Shown: positions 1 through 6,592 of the stretch, piece after piece
Layout: each line of letters opens with the position of its first letter
Position numbering within the stretch: position 1 is the first letter of the stretch
NCBI GenBank assembly: GCA_002315535.1
Contig: DCHA01000007.1
Coordinates: forward strand, 1-20,831
Source of the DNA: Firmicutes bacterium UBA1764
Lineage (GTDB): Bacteria; Bacillota; Clostridia; Peptostreptococcales; Anaerovoracaceae
DNA length: 20,831 nucleotides
Reading direction: 5' to 3'
Notes under the pieces: model-generated
Told to the model about the DNA's origin: nothing
What the model saw: only the letters and a program-made list of their open reading frames with translations
The model's database searches: none
Made by a program: the position numbers and the translations under genes

Positions 1-119
1 ATGTTGGTTTAGAATTTTTCTTTAGCTTTTTTAAAGCATGGCAGGATTAATCTTTTACAACAGTTTAGTATATGAGCTATAGTGTGGGTTAAAAGAATAA
101 TCATTAACATAATACTCGG

Positions 120-410
120 GTGAGGTTAATACTCACTTTGAGCAATCGTGTTGACCAGAAAATCAAGCAGTCCAGTACGCTGTACATTACAGCTATCTGG
201 GCTGCTTTTGTGTGTCTGGGTTCATCCTGCGGGACGTTACTGTCTGACACACTTTTCTGCTTTGCCGACCTCTGCTGCCACCTTAGGCAACTTAAGTCAC
301 CCTTCACACTCATCACAGACTGCCGTGTACGCTGCTGGCATCAATCACAGCTCTCAGTCATCCTTAAGGAAAAAAAGGTCTCAGGGACACCGGATAAGCA
401 CGGCACCAAG
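120..410. other. candidate structured RNA or unidentified intergenic element
   Basis: No reading frame here looks like a real protein. The stretch is visibly richer in G+C than its AT-rich flanks and has many self-complementary segments. The best is a nested hairpin at 165-207: an 11-pair outer stem containing one T·G pair, a symmetric 3/3 internal loop, then GCTGTA/TACAGC. Others are GTGTGTC/GACACAC (210-216 with 246-252) enclosing TCC/GGA, TTGCC/GGCAA (262-266 with 286-290), and the perfect 10-bp palindrome TCCTTAAGGA at 361-370. The T·G pair in the outer stem would be a wobble on the plus strand but an A·C mismatch on the minus strand, which mildly favours plus-strand transcription. A possible promoter is TTTACA (54-59), 18 nt, TATAGT (78-83). 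I could not match it to 6S, SRP, RNase P, tmRNA or a known riboswitch. A decayed mobile element is the main alternative. Confidence 0.3.
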
Positions 411-435
411 TGAAAATAGTTCTGTAATCCCAAAA

Positions 436-638
436 GACAGACATTTTACACATTTATAGTAAAATTGTCTGTCAAAATCACCGAATTCTATCAATACTAT
501 CACAAATTTCGCTTTTTGACAGACGTTTTACCACTTTTCTCTTGAAATGTCTGTCATTTTTATCAGTTTTCAGCAACTATATCCCCAAATAAGAAAAAAC
601 GACAGACACTTTATCCTATTTCAGCTAAAATGTCTGTC
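436..638. repeat. cluster of three 38-bp palindromic elements
   Basis: Three elements of exactly 38 bp lie at 436-473, 518-555 and 601-638. Each begins GACAGAC and ends GTCTGTC with 24 bp between. The arms continue inward as imperfect T-runs and A-runs, giving the half-site consensus TAAAAYGTCTGTC. The start-to-start distances are 82 and 83 bp, close to eight helical turns, and the 44 and 45 bp between elements are unrelated. None is followed by a T-tract, so they are not intrinsic terminators. The same element occurs twice more at 9482-9696. It could be a protein-binding site or a small dispersed intergenic repeat. The flanks 411-435 and 639-709 hold nothing else I recognise. Confidence 0.85.
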
Positions 639-709
639 ATTCACAAAACAATTATCGTTGTCTGAGAGGCCACCGAATTACTTTCAGCCCTTGTGATAAG
701 GCGTAGCCA

Positions 710-2011
710 TTATGCATAGCGCTCACTTAAGTGTTCTGCGTACTTAAGCGTAAATTGCTTATATTTCTCTTCGATGTCTAAACGTGGTTCTCCAACCGCG
801 CGACGCATCAGCGCCCAGATAAACCAGTAATATGCAATCAAAGCTGTATATATCATGAAGTGCTTGAATTTTTCATCGGTGTAATCCTCTGAAAGATATT
901 CGCGAATAAACCTTTCTGCATCATCAATGTCATAGTCTGCATCAACTATGTAATAGCCAACATCTATTCCCGGATCGGAGTACCCTGCATATTCCCAATC
1001 TATTAGAATAACTGATTCGTCCGGCATCATCATCCAGTTTGGCTTATAGGTGTCCCCATGACAGAAGCATTTTTTTACGCTGTCATTAATCGTTTGCTCA
1101 TAGAGAACTTTAATTTTTTCTCGAACCTCTTTATACGGAACAAATATTTGAGTATCGATATTATTCAGGGCTTCGATTGTAGCCTCAGCGTCCTCCCATG
1201 GCCTCATACCAAAGTCTGTTACAACATCAGCAGAATGCAGCTTTCTCATCAGCTTAATTATTTTTTTACTGTCTTCAAACGAAGCGTAGTCTGGTTTGCC
1301 GTGAGGTCCGATAAACTCCATGATTTTCCAACCCTCTCGAATGTCAGCGTAGATATAAGTAGGGTCTATTCCAAGCTCTTTTACGATAATCATAGCTTCC
1401 TTTTCGTTTTTCCAGCTGACTAATTCGCCTATTCCCTCAGCTGGGTGTCGGTATATGTAATTAACACCTTTGATTTCAAAAACAAAGCTTGCGTTTGTCT
1501 GACGTCGGTCTATGTATCTGAAATTGTATACTTCATCCTCCTCACATCTGAAGACCAACCTGATGTTGCGAATAATCTGGCTTCCTGAATACAAAATGTA
1601 CTTTGAATCAAACTCTCTTAAGTCTTGAAATGTGTCTATCGCAGCTTTTTCTTTTTCAGCCACTCCATTTGCATCTATAAAAGGATTGTCGAAATAATAA
1701 TCTCCTGAAGAGCATACTACTGTGTTCTCTTCAAGAAGCCCACTATGCTTTAAAAACTCAATCCCATTTTCTTCGCCATAATGGTCGTTTTCAATGAATG
1801 ATATTCCGGGCATTTCGCCTAAATATGAAAACATCTCAGATTTATACCCAATTAGTATGGAAATATCATTAATTTCAGCTTCTTTTGCTTGCTTAATCAG
1901 TCGCTCTACCAGCTTTTCGCCTTTTACTTCCCAGAGGCCCTTCGGCTTCTCCAAAGAAAGCGGTACAAAATCATAAAAAAATCCATCGGCAATCAGTATC
2001 AGTTTTTTCAT
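710..2011 (-). CDS. LicC-like nucleotidyltransferase / LicA-like choline kinase fusion protein
   Basis: A 433-residue predicted cytoplasmic protein with two domains. Residues 1-115 resemble the LicC/sugar-nucleotidyltransferase fold, with a PLSLEKPKGL segment, an INDISILIGY strand and SGDYYF. Residues from about 165 to the end form a choline/ethanolamine-kinase fold, with the catalytic HGDTYKPN (318-325) and the metal-binding IDWEYAG...DPGID (337-350). LicA phosphorylates choline and LicC makes CDP-choline, so the likely role is preparing phosphocholine for a surface polymer; this is inference from family. The N-terminal nucleotide-binding loop, normally Gly-rich with an Arg, reads DGFFYDF, so cytidylyltransferase activity is doubtful. 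The ATG at 2011 is preferred because TTTGGAG lies 9 nt upstream; an in-frame TTG five codons earlier overlaps that site. The gene is monocistronic and diverges from the peptide gene at 2274. No phosphocholine transferase or choline transporter is visible. Confidence 0.8.
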   Translation of the reverse strand: MKKLILIADGFFYDFVPLSLEKPKGLWEVKGEKLVERLIKQAKEAEINDISILIGYKSEMFSYLGEMPGISFIENDHYGEENGIEFLKHSGLLEENTVVCSSGDYYFDNPFIDANGVAEKEKAAIDTFQDLREFDSKYILYSGSQIIRNIRLVFRCEEDEVYNFRYIDRRQTNASFVFEIKGVNYIYRHPAEGIGELVSWKNEKEAMIIVKELGIDPTYIYADIREGWKIMEFIGPHGKPDYASFEDSKKIIKLMRKLHSADVVTDFGMRPWEDAEATIEALNNIDTQIFVPYKEVREKIKVLYEQTINDSVKKCFCHGDTYKPNWMMMPDESVILIDWEYAGYSDPGIDVGYYIVDADYDIDDAERFIREYLSEDYTDEKFKHFMIYTALIAYYWFIWALMRRAVGEPRLDIEEKYKQFTLKYAEHLSERYA

Positions 2012-2050
2012 ATAGTCAATCTCCAAATGTCAGAATTTGCAATAACGATT

Positions 2051-2056
2051 ATTATA
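2051..2056 (-). promoter_or_regulatory. probable -10 box of the LicC/LicA-like gene
   Basis: On the minus strand TATAAT is read at 2056-2051, 39 nt upstream of the ATG at 2011. No convincing -35 hexamer stands 16-18 nt further upstream, so the promoter may need an activator or be weak. Confidence 0.4.
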
Positions 2057-2144
2057 AACAATGATAACAATTAGAAATTGGTTGGGTCAAGTACTTTTTT
2101 GCGCAATTTCATTTAGTATGATTACCTGTATGGGTAGTTCACCG

Positions 2145-2209
2145 TTTGTTAACAAAAAATTCATAATTTTGTTTTTTGTATTGAAAACAATGCGATTTTA
2201 TAGTATCAT
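2145..2209 (+). promoter_or_regulatory. promoter region of first leader-peptide gene, with upstream palindrome
   Basis: Two overlapping sigma-A-like solutions exist: TTGAAA (2181-2186), 17 nt, TATCAT (2204-2209); or TTGTAT (2177-2182), 17 nt, TATAGT (2200-2205). A perfect 12-bp palindrome, TTTGTTAACAAA (2145-2156), sits 20-24 bp upstream of the -35 and is a reasonable operator candidate. The second peptide gene also has a palindrome at about this distance from its -35, but with a different sequence. Confidence 0.6.
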
Positions 2210-2273
2210 TCTCCTACAGAATTATTTGTTTTGTCAGGGCAAAATGATGTTTGCCTTAAGGAAGGAGAAAATA

Positions 2274-2546
2274 ATGAGAAAAGTAGAGTTTAATGAAATG
2301 AGAAATGTTGAAGCTGGTGGCATCATCGCTTCTGCAGTAAAAATTGGTGTTGCTCTCAAGGTTGCTGACTTAGTAGGCGATACATTCAAGACATTCTTTA
2401 AGTTTGCTGGTTTTGCAGGCGCATTCGGAGTAATTACAGGTATAGGTTCAAGCTTTGGAAGCTTTATTTCAGGTGGAACAGGCAGCGCTTCAGAAGCACC
2501 ATTTGCAAAAATTCTTACTTGGTTAAATAATGTTACTGCATTATAA
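2274..2546 (+). CDS. small secreted peptide with double-glycine-type leader (bacteriocin-like precursor), 90 aa
   Basis: The N-terminus MRKVEFNEMRNVEAG fits a double-glycine leader: counting back from a cut after AG, E is at -8, M at -7, V at -4, A at -2 and G at -1, with hydrophobic residues at -12 and -15. Cleavage would release about 75 residues that are Gly/Ala-rich and strongly hydrophobic, with several Gly-x-x-x-Gly-like stretches (for example FAGFAGAFGVITGIG), and without Cys. That composition is usual for membrane-active class II bacteriocins, though the mature part is longer than most. The ATG at 2274 is chosen because a very strong AAGGAAGGAGAA precedes it and the leader homology starts there. 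The leader and the ribosome-binding site are nearly the same as in the next gene, pointing to duplication. No C39-peptidase exporter or immunity protein is in the window. Signalling peptide is an alternative. The mature part matches no family I know. Confidence 0.75.
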   Translation: MRKVEFNEMRNVEAGGIIASAVKIGVALKVADLVGDTFKTFFKFAGFAGAFGVITGIGSSFGSFISGGTGSASEAPFAKILTWLNNVTAL

Positions 2547-2561
2547 TAATTAAAGTCATTC

Positions 2562-2599
2562 GGGCTCGGAATACACTGATATTCAGGGCCTGTTTTTTT
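2562..2599 (+). terminator. intrinsic terminator after first leader-peptide gene
   Basis: GGGCTCGGAATA (2562-2573) pairs with TATTCAGGGCCT (2580-2591), with two G·T pairs and one mismatch, around the loop CACTGA. A run of seven T follows at 2593-2599. It separates the two peptide genes into independent transcripts. Confidence 0.8.
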
Positions 2600-2870
2600 A
2601 TGCCCTTTATAACCAACACAGGTTTATAGCCGGCTTCTGAGGAAAAACTGCTGTCCGATTTATAGGCCAGGATTTTGTTTGTTTTTTTATTCGAATAGTC
2701 CGTCTCCCTCGAACTTATCTCTCACCACAAGTCGTTTAATCTGCCTGCCGGGCAATCGGACAAAAGGAGCTAAATGCCTGAATTTCAAACACATAATATT
2801 TATTTATCATAAATATTATTACACAAATTATCGTTATATTATTGAAATTTCTGTTTATATATAGTAGAAT
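2600..2870 (+). promoter_or_regulatory. intergenic region and promoter of second leader-peptide gene
   Basis: About 240 bp with no gene lead to a clear promoter, TTGAAA (2842-2847), 17 nt, TAGAAT (2865-2870). An 11-bp AT-rich inverted repeat, ATAATATTTAT / ATAAATATTAT (2793-2803 with 2809-2819, 5-nt loop), lies 22 bp upstream of the -35 and may be an operator. I see nothing recognisable in 2600-2790. Confidence 0.6.
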
Positions 2871-2883
2871 GAGGGTGTCATTT

Positions 2884-2937
2884 GGTTTGATACAAATCAA
2901 ACCTATGGGGTATTATTTTTTAATGTTCATTACCCCA
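2884..2937 (+). promoter_or_regulatory. two inverted repeats in the leader of the second peptide gene
   Basis: GGTTTGAT-ACAA-ATCAAACC (2884-2903) is a perfect 8-bp inverted repeat starting about 14 bp after the -10 box. It is followed by TGGGGTA (2906-2912) / TACCCCA (2931-2937), a 7-bp pair that ends directly at the AAGGAAGGAG ribosome-binding site. The first could be a repressor operator at the start of transcription or an RNA hairpin. The second could limit access to the ribosome-binding site. The first peptide gene has no equivalent. Confidence 0.5.
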
Positions 2938-2952
2938 AGGAAGGAGAATAAA

Positions 2953-3234
2953 ATGAAGAAAGTAGAAATGAAAGAGATGAGAAGTCTCGAAGCAGGTACA
3001 TATGGCTACAATCCATATGCTTACTTCAATGCTGTAAAGGGTCAGCTTTTTGCTGCTCATAAGATTGCTGATGCAGCTGAATTTGCTATCGATGCAGCTC
3101 AGAAAATCGGTTTCGGCCTTTTCACAGTTAATCAGTTTGCTAAAGGTGCATTATTTGTACAGAAGACAATCGCTAACTTTGCATTCTTTCAGAAAGCACA
3201 GTGCATAGAATGGGCTAAGTATTGGGGAAAATAA
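2953..3234 (+). CDS. small secreted peptide with double-glycine-type leader (bacteriocin-like precursor), 93 aa
   Basis: The leader MKKVEMKEMRSLEAG is almost a copy of that of the preceding gene and matches the double-glycine pattern (E -8, M -7, L -4, A -2, G -1). The predicted mature part of about 78 residues begins TYGYNPYAYF. It is rich in aromatics and Ala, looks amphipathic-helical (for example AAHKIADAAEFAIDAAQKIG) and has one Cys near the end, in QCIEWAKYWGK. Its mature sequence is unlike its neighbour's. The two could be a two-component bacteriocin, two independent toxins or signals, or one toxin and one helper. The start is supported by AAGGAAGGAGAA, the same ribosome-binding site as in the other gene. 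It has its own promoter and is followed by a strong bidirectional terminator. Product family not recognised. Confidence 0.75.
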   Translation: MKKVEMKEMRSLEAGTYGYNPYAYFNAVKGQLFAAHKIADAAEFAIDAAQKIGFGLFTVNQFAKGALFVQKTIANFAFFQKAQCIEWAKYWGK

Positions 3235-3258
3235 TACTTAAAAATAACAAACTGTAAC

Positions 3259-3292
3259 AAAAAACTCAGGGTCTGGTGATCCTGAGTTTTTC
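3259..3292. terminator. bidirectional intrinsic terminator
   Basis: AAAACTCAGG (3261-3270) pairs perfectly with CCTGAGTTTT (3281-3290), flanked by A-tract and T-tract. It ends the plus-strand peptide transcript and is placed to end the minus-strand antiporter transcript whose last gene stops at 3387. The 94 bp between hold only a small GCCG-CTT-CGGC hairpin. Confidence 0.88.
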
Positions 3293-3386
3293 CTTTGATT
3301 TCAGTTCGCATCGCGGTAAGCCGCTTCGGCCTGACACGACCCGGATATGACAGCCAGAGGGTCTTCAGGCGCCCTAAAACGCCAGT

Positions 3387-4016
3387 CTATCTTCCATAAT
3401 ACTTTTCTCTGTCATATTCCTCGGGATAGCCTTCCTCTTCGGTCCAGCCTCCATCCTCACGTCTGAGTCTATAAGCATCAAGTCGAGATTCTACACATAC
3501 AATCATTGAAAGTGCAGCGCAGATAGAAATTAATCTAACCAATACCACAAGAATGGTGTTTCCGCTGAAGTTGAAAAATATATCAAACAGTCCCCATACT
3601 AAGACTATAATAGGAATAATTGCCAATATTGTCTGATTAAGTTTGATGTACTTCGGATTTGCACGTCTGTCTGAATTGAGAACAAAGTGGTTAATCAAGA
3701 GCAGACATAGAGCCAGTGCATAAAGACAGCCAAACACCAGCGTATATCCTGTCATTGCCAGATAGGAGTGAGACATTACAAAGAAAGCCATCAGGAGAGC
3801 CCCCATAAGGCCCTTCATTGCGTTTTTGCTGTGTTCCCTATAGGAAATGAAGAGAGCAAGCTGCAGACACACTATAGACAGGAGTGTGATTGCTGTAGGC
3901 ATATAGCAAATGCCAAAAGACGGAAGCGATACAAAAATCGCGTATAGTATCTCTGCTGCGACAGCTACTATGATAGTTGCAACGAAGAATTTGTCGCTGG
4001 TCATGAGTTTAGACAT
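3387..4016 (-). CDS. integral membrane protein of unknown function, 209 aa
   Basis: About six hydrophobic segments span the first 175 residues, starting with FFVATIIVAVAAEILYAIFV. A hydrophilic, acidic C-terminal tail rich in Glu, Tyr and Arg follows (residues 183-209) and would be cytoplasmic if the segment count is even. There is no signal peptide and no motif I can tie to a family. The ATG at 4016 is supported by a GGAGG 6 nt upstream. It begins 21 bp after the stop of the cation/proton antiporter gene and is surely cotranscribed, so an accessory or stress-related membrane role is possible; that is inference from position only. Confidence 0.7.
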   Translation of the reverse strand: MSKLMTSDKFFVATIIVAVAAEILYAIFVSLPSFGICYMPTAITLLSIVCLQLALFISYREHSKNAMKGLMGALLMAFFVMSHSYLAMTGYTLVFGCLYALALCLLLINHFVLNSDRRANPKYIKLNQTILAIIPIIVLVWGLFDIFFNFSGNTILVVLVRLISICAALSMIVCVESRLDAYRLRREDGGWTEEEGYPEEYDREKYYGR

Positions 4017-4037
4017 AAATAACCTCCATTAATTAAA

Positions 4038-5342
4038 TTAATCTTGCTGCAAAGCAGCTAACTTAGCCTTAACCTTTTTATCAATACGCAGATAAAGCTT
4101 ATCAACGGTAAGCCCTTGTATTATTGTAGTAAAACCAATAGTTGCGAAAACCACAAACATCATTGTATTATATATTTCTGCGTTAACACAGGTGATGCAG
4201 CTCATTACCATTGCCAGACAAAGGCCTCCCTTTAAGCCTGACCAGGTCATAAGCGCAGTAAACTGGTTAATAGAGTAGCCCTTTGGTCTGTCTTTGCCTA
4301 TCAGCAGCGTTGAGACGAATACACCCGCATACCTCGCTGCAAGGTTGACAACTATAGCAATGAGGGCAATCGGGAGCACGATGTCCAGCCTAACCACGAA
4401 TATAAATGAAATACCTATAATTACATATAGGACATAATTGAGCAGCTTATCTATTGAAGTCCAGAAATTATCATATATAAATATATCTCTCTTCGCAGAC
4501 CCCGTCCTCGAAATGGTCTTAGAGCTGTTTTCAATAACTGTAGCAAAATATATACCGCATATTACTGATGCGATAACTCCTGAAAATCCAACTATCTCAC
4601 ATATCACATAGCAGCTCGAAACCGCAAGCAGAGAAACCATGATGTGGTACTCCTGACTGTCTGTAAATTTGACGAGCATGGTACATATGAAAGAAACCGC
4701 ACAGCCAACAACGATAGCTCCCAGCAATTCTTTAGACATAATAGCAAAGAAGCCCGCTTCGTTTGAGTTGGTAATTATTCCCTGAATAAAAATGAAAAGC
4801 GCAACCCCAACTCCGTCGTTAAACAACGATTCGCCCTCCATGATGGTGGTAATATCCTCAGGAAGTCCAAGCTTGTTGAGTATGCCTGTTGCCGCAATCG
4901 GGTCAGTAGGGGAGATTATTGCCCCTATAAGCAGGCAGATTAAAAAGTTGCCTGAAAAACCGAATAACTGCATTACAAAGTAAATCAGAACCGCATAAAC
5001 CAGCGTGGTAAGTGCGGTAGTCAGGAAGGCCAACAGAGCGATAGGCTTAAAGTGATGCTTCAGATCAGTGAACTTCAAGTCGCTGGCGCCGCTGAAAAGC
5101 ATGAAGCAGAGCAGGGTATCCATCAAAAGCTCATCAACCTTAAACGTCGTAATGGTTTCCATTAATGTGCCAGTGGAAGGAATAATGCCCATAGAAAGAC
5201 ACAGCTTAAACACAATACCGATAATCAGAGAGCAGATAAGCAAGGCAATCTCGGGCGGCATTTTAAAAGTTTTGGAATTTATACCAAGTCCTACCACTAT
5301 GACAAGCATAATGAATACAAAGTAGGAAAGAAAAACATCCAT
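4038..5342 (-). CDS. CPA1-family cation/proton antiporter (Na+/H+ exchanger)
   Basis: A 434-residue membrane protein with about 12 hydrophobic segments and the typical length of bacterial CPA1 exchangers. Family hallmarks are SPTDPIA (from about residue 144) and ESLFNDG (171-177); the ND pair marks the ion-binding helix of electroneutral CPA1 members. The expected job is exchange of cytoplasmic Na+ (or K+) for external H+ in pH and salt homeostasis. The exact ion cannot be told. The ATG at 5342 is used because GGAGG lies 5 nt upstream; an in-frame TTG four codons earlier overlaps that site. It is the first gene of a two-gene minus-strand unit. There is no large C-terminal cytoplasmic regulatory domain, only a short Lys-rich tail. 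Confidence 0.88.
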   Translation of the reverse strand: MDVFLSYFVFIMLVIVVGLGINSKTFKMPPEIALLICSLIIGIVFKLCLSMGIIPSTGTLMETITTFKVDELLMDTLLCFMLFSGASDLKFTDLKHHFKPIALLAFLTTALTTLVYAVLIYFVMQLFGFSGNFLICLLIGAIISPTDPIAATGILNKLGLPEDITTIMEGESLFNDGVGVALFIFIQGIITNSNEAGFFAIMSKELLGAIVVGCAVSFICTMLVKFTDSQEYHIMVSLLAVSSCYVICEIVGFSGVIASVICGIYFATVIENSSKTISRTGSAKRDIFIYDNFWTSIDKLLNYVLYVIIGISFIFVVRLDIVLPIALIAIVVNLAARYAGVFVSTLLIGKDRPKGYSINQFTALMTWSGLKGGLCLAMVMSCITCVNAEIYNTMMFVVFATIGFTTIIQGLTVDKLYLRIDKKVKAKLAALQQD

Positions 5343-5389
5343 AAAATCCTCCAAGTAATAATAGTAAAGCGTGTTTATAATAACGACTA

Positions 5390-5395
5390 ATTATA
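5390..5395 (-). promoter_or_regulatory. extended -10 promoter element of the antiporter operon
   Basis: On the minus strand TGA-TATAAT is read, a TGn extended -10 at 5395-5390, 48 nt upstream of the ATG. A good -35 is not apparent, which is acceptable for an extended -10 promoter. Confidence 0.55.
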
Positions 5396-5430
5396 TCATA
5401 ATCTGCCCTAAAAGAAAGCAGAAAATCAAA

Positions 5431-5462
5431 TAAAAAAGCCGCAGCACAATGGAGTGCTGCGG
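5431..5462 (-). terminator. intrinsic terminator of the ABC importer operon
   Basis: On the minus strand CCGCAGCAC pairs perfectly with GTGCTGCGG (plus-strand arms 5439-5447 and 5454-5462, 6-nt loop) and is followed by C and six T. It lies 35 bp downstream of the ATPase gene's stop. Confidence 0.9.
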
Positions 5463-5497
5463 GTCATACAATATCCTATCAATGGAACAAGTAATAA

Positions 5498-6592
5498 TTA
5501 CACCAAAATAGTAAGAACATTCTTTCCGTCAGCAAAGCTAAATGAGTACTCCCTGGACGTCTCTTTGATGATTTTCACGGATATTTCATCAACCTTTGGG
5601 TTTTCGAGCAGGTTGTTTTCGTTACCGTTATATTCAACCGAAATCCTAAGAGCTTTTTCGTTTTCAAGATATGCCATATGAATTTCAAGCTCTATTGGGT
5701 TAACCTCTATGTGTGATAAGATACAGTTTATGCATAATTCCTCACAGATCAGAGAAGCCCTGTTAACGAGCTTTGCATCAATGCTGTTGGTAATTCCGAA
5801 TACGGTAATTCCGTTTGACATTGTCTTGAAGCTGAAGGAAACATCGCTTGCTTTGTAATGATATTCCTTGGTCTTGCTGAAAAATGCTTTGGTTTTTGGT
5901 TTTTTAGGATTTGTAAAAACCTCTTCAGTTGGGCCTTCTTCATATATTCCGCCTTCGTCAAGGTAGAAGGTTCTGTTGGAGATTTCACGAGCAAAGCTCA
6001 TTTCGTGGGTTACAATCATCATGGTCAGCCCGCTGTCAGCAAGTCTTGCTATAACGTTTTTAACCTCGCCGACCATCATGGGGTCAAGTGCAGAGGTGGG
6101 CTCGTCTAATAGCAGAATTTCCGGCTTCATTGCAAGTGCTCTTGCGATAGCAACACGCTGCTTCTGACCGCCTGACAGCTCATCCGGAAAGCTCAATGCT
6201 TTGTTTGACATTCCAACCTCTTCGAGGAGAACCATCGCGTGCTCATAGGCTTCTTTTCTGCTTATGCCAAGCAGGTCGATAGGAGCCTGCATTACATTTT
6301 CAACTACCATCAGGTTAGGGAAGAGGTTAAAGGATTGGAAAACCATTCCCATTTTCTGACAGATCTTTGCTCTGTCAACACTGGAATCGAAAATGTTCTT
6401 TCCGTCCATCCAAATCTCGCCCTCATCAGCCTTTTCGAGAAAGTTAAGACATCTCAGCAGAGTGCTTTTCCCCGTTCCTGAAGGACCGATAACTGCAATC
6501 ACATCACCCTTTTCAATATTTGCGTTGACTCCCTTGAAAACCTCAAAACCGTCGAATTGCTTTTTCAAGCCTTTAATTTCTATCATACTCAT
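5498..6592 (-). CDS. amino-acid ABC transporter ATPase with C-terminal RsbW/GHKL-like domain
   Basis: Residues 1-235 are a polar-amino-acid-type ABC ATPase (GlnQ/HisP-like): Walker A GPSGTGKS (36-43), Q-loop Gln86, signature LSGGQ (139-143), Walker B ILLLDE (159-164), H-loop His196. Such proteins usually end near residue 245, but this one runs to 364. The extra part (about 250-364) reads like an RsbW/SpoIIAB-type HATPase fold: an N-box-like EELCIN with E285/N289, an ISVEYNGNEN strand-loop where the G1 DxG motif should be (Asp replaced by Tyr), and a closing DGKNVLTILV. This assignment is by eye. ATP binding in the second domain is questionable because the G boxes are degenerate. The start overlaps the permease stop by 4 nt (ATGA), with GAGGTG upstream, so translation is coupled. 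The STAS protein upstream in the operon is the natural partner for a GHKL domain. Confidence 0.85.
   Translation of the reverse strand: MSMIEIKGLKKQFDGFEVFKGVNANIEKGDVIAVIGPSGTGKSTLLRCLNFLEKADEGEIWMDGKNIFDSSVDRAKICQKMGMVFQSFNLFPNLMVVENVMQAPIDLLGISRKEAYEHAMVLLEEVGMSNKALSFPDELSGGQKQRVAIARALAMKPEILLLDEPTSALDPMMVGEVKNVIARLADSGLTMMIVTHEMSFAREISNRTFYLDEGGIYEEGPTEEVFTNPKKPKTKAFFSKTKEYHYKASDVSFSFKTMSNGITVFGITNSIDAKLVNRASLICEELCINCILSHIEVNPIELEIHMAYLENEKALRISVEYNGNENNLLENPKVDEISVKIIKETSREYSFSFADGKNVLTILV

Noticed and set aside
3..50. Possible C-terminus of a plus-strand gene (VGLEFFFSFFKAWQD then stop)
   Set aside because: Only 15 codons are visible and nothing supports this frame over the other two.
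120..459. Two overlapping plus-strand frames of about 100 codons and one on the minus strand
   Set aside because: No ribosome-binding sites, unusual composition (many Cys, Ser, Leu), and several frames open at once, as expected when a GC-rich stretch lacks stops by chance.
436..638. CRISPR array (regular 38-bp repeats with 44-45-bp spacers)
   Set aside because: Only the seven or eight terminal bases are constant and the centre of each unit varies freely, whereas CRISPR repeats are nearly identical along their length. There are only three units and no cas genes.
1..709. Remnant of an insertion sequence
   Set aside because: No terminal inverted repeats, target duplication or transposase motif could be read. 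Minus-strand frames contain scattered protein-like words but several stops, which is not enough to call a pseudogene.
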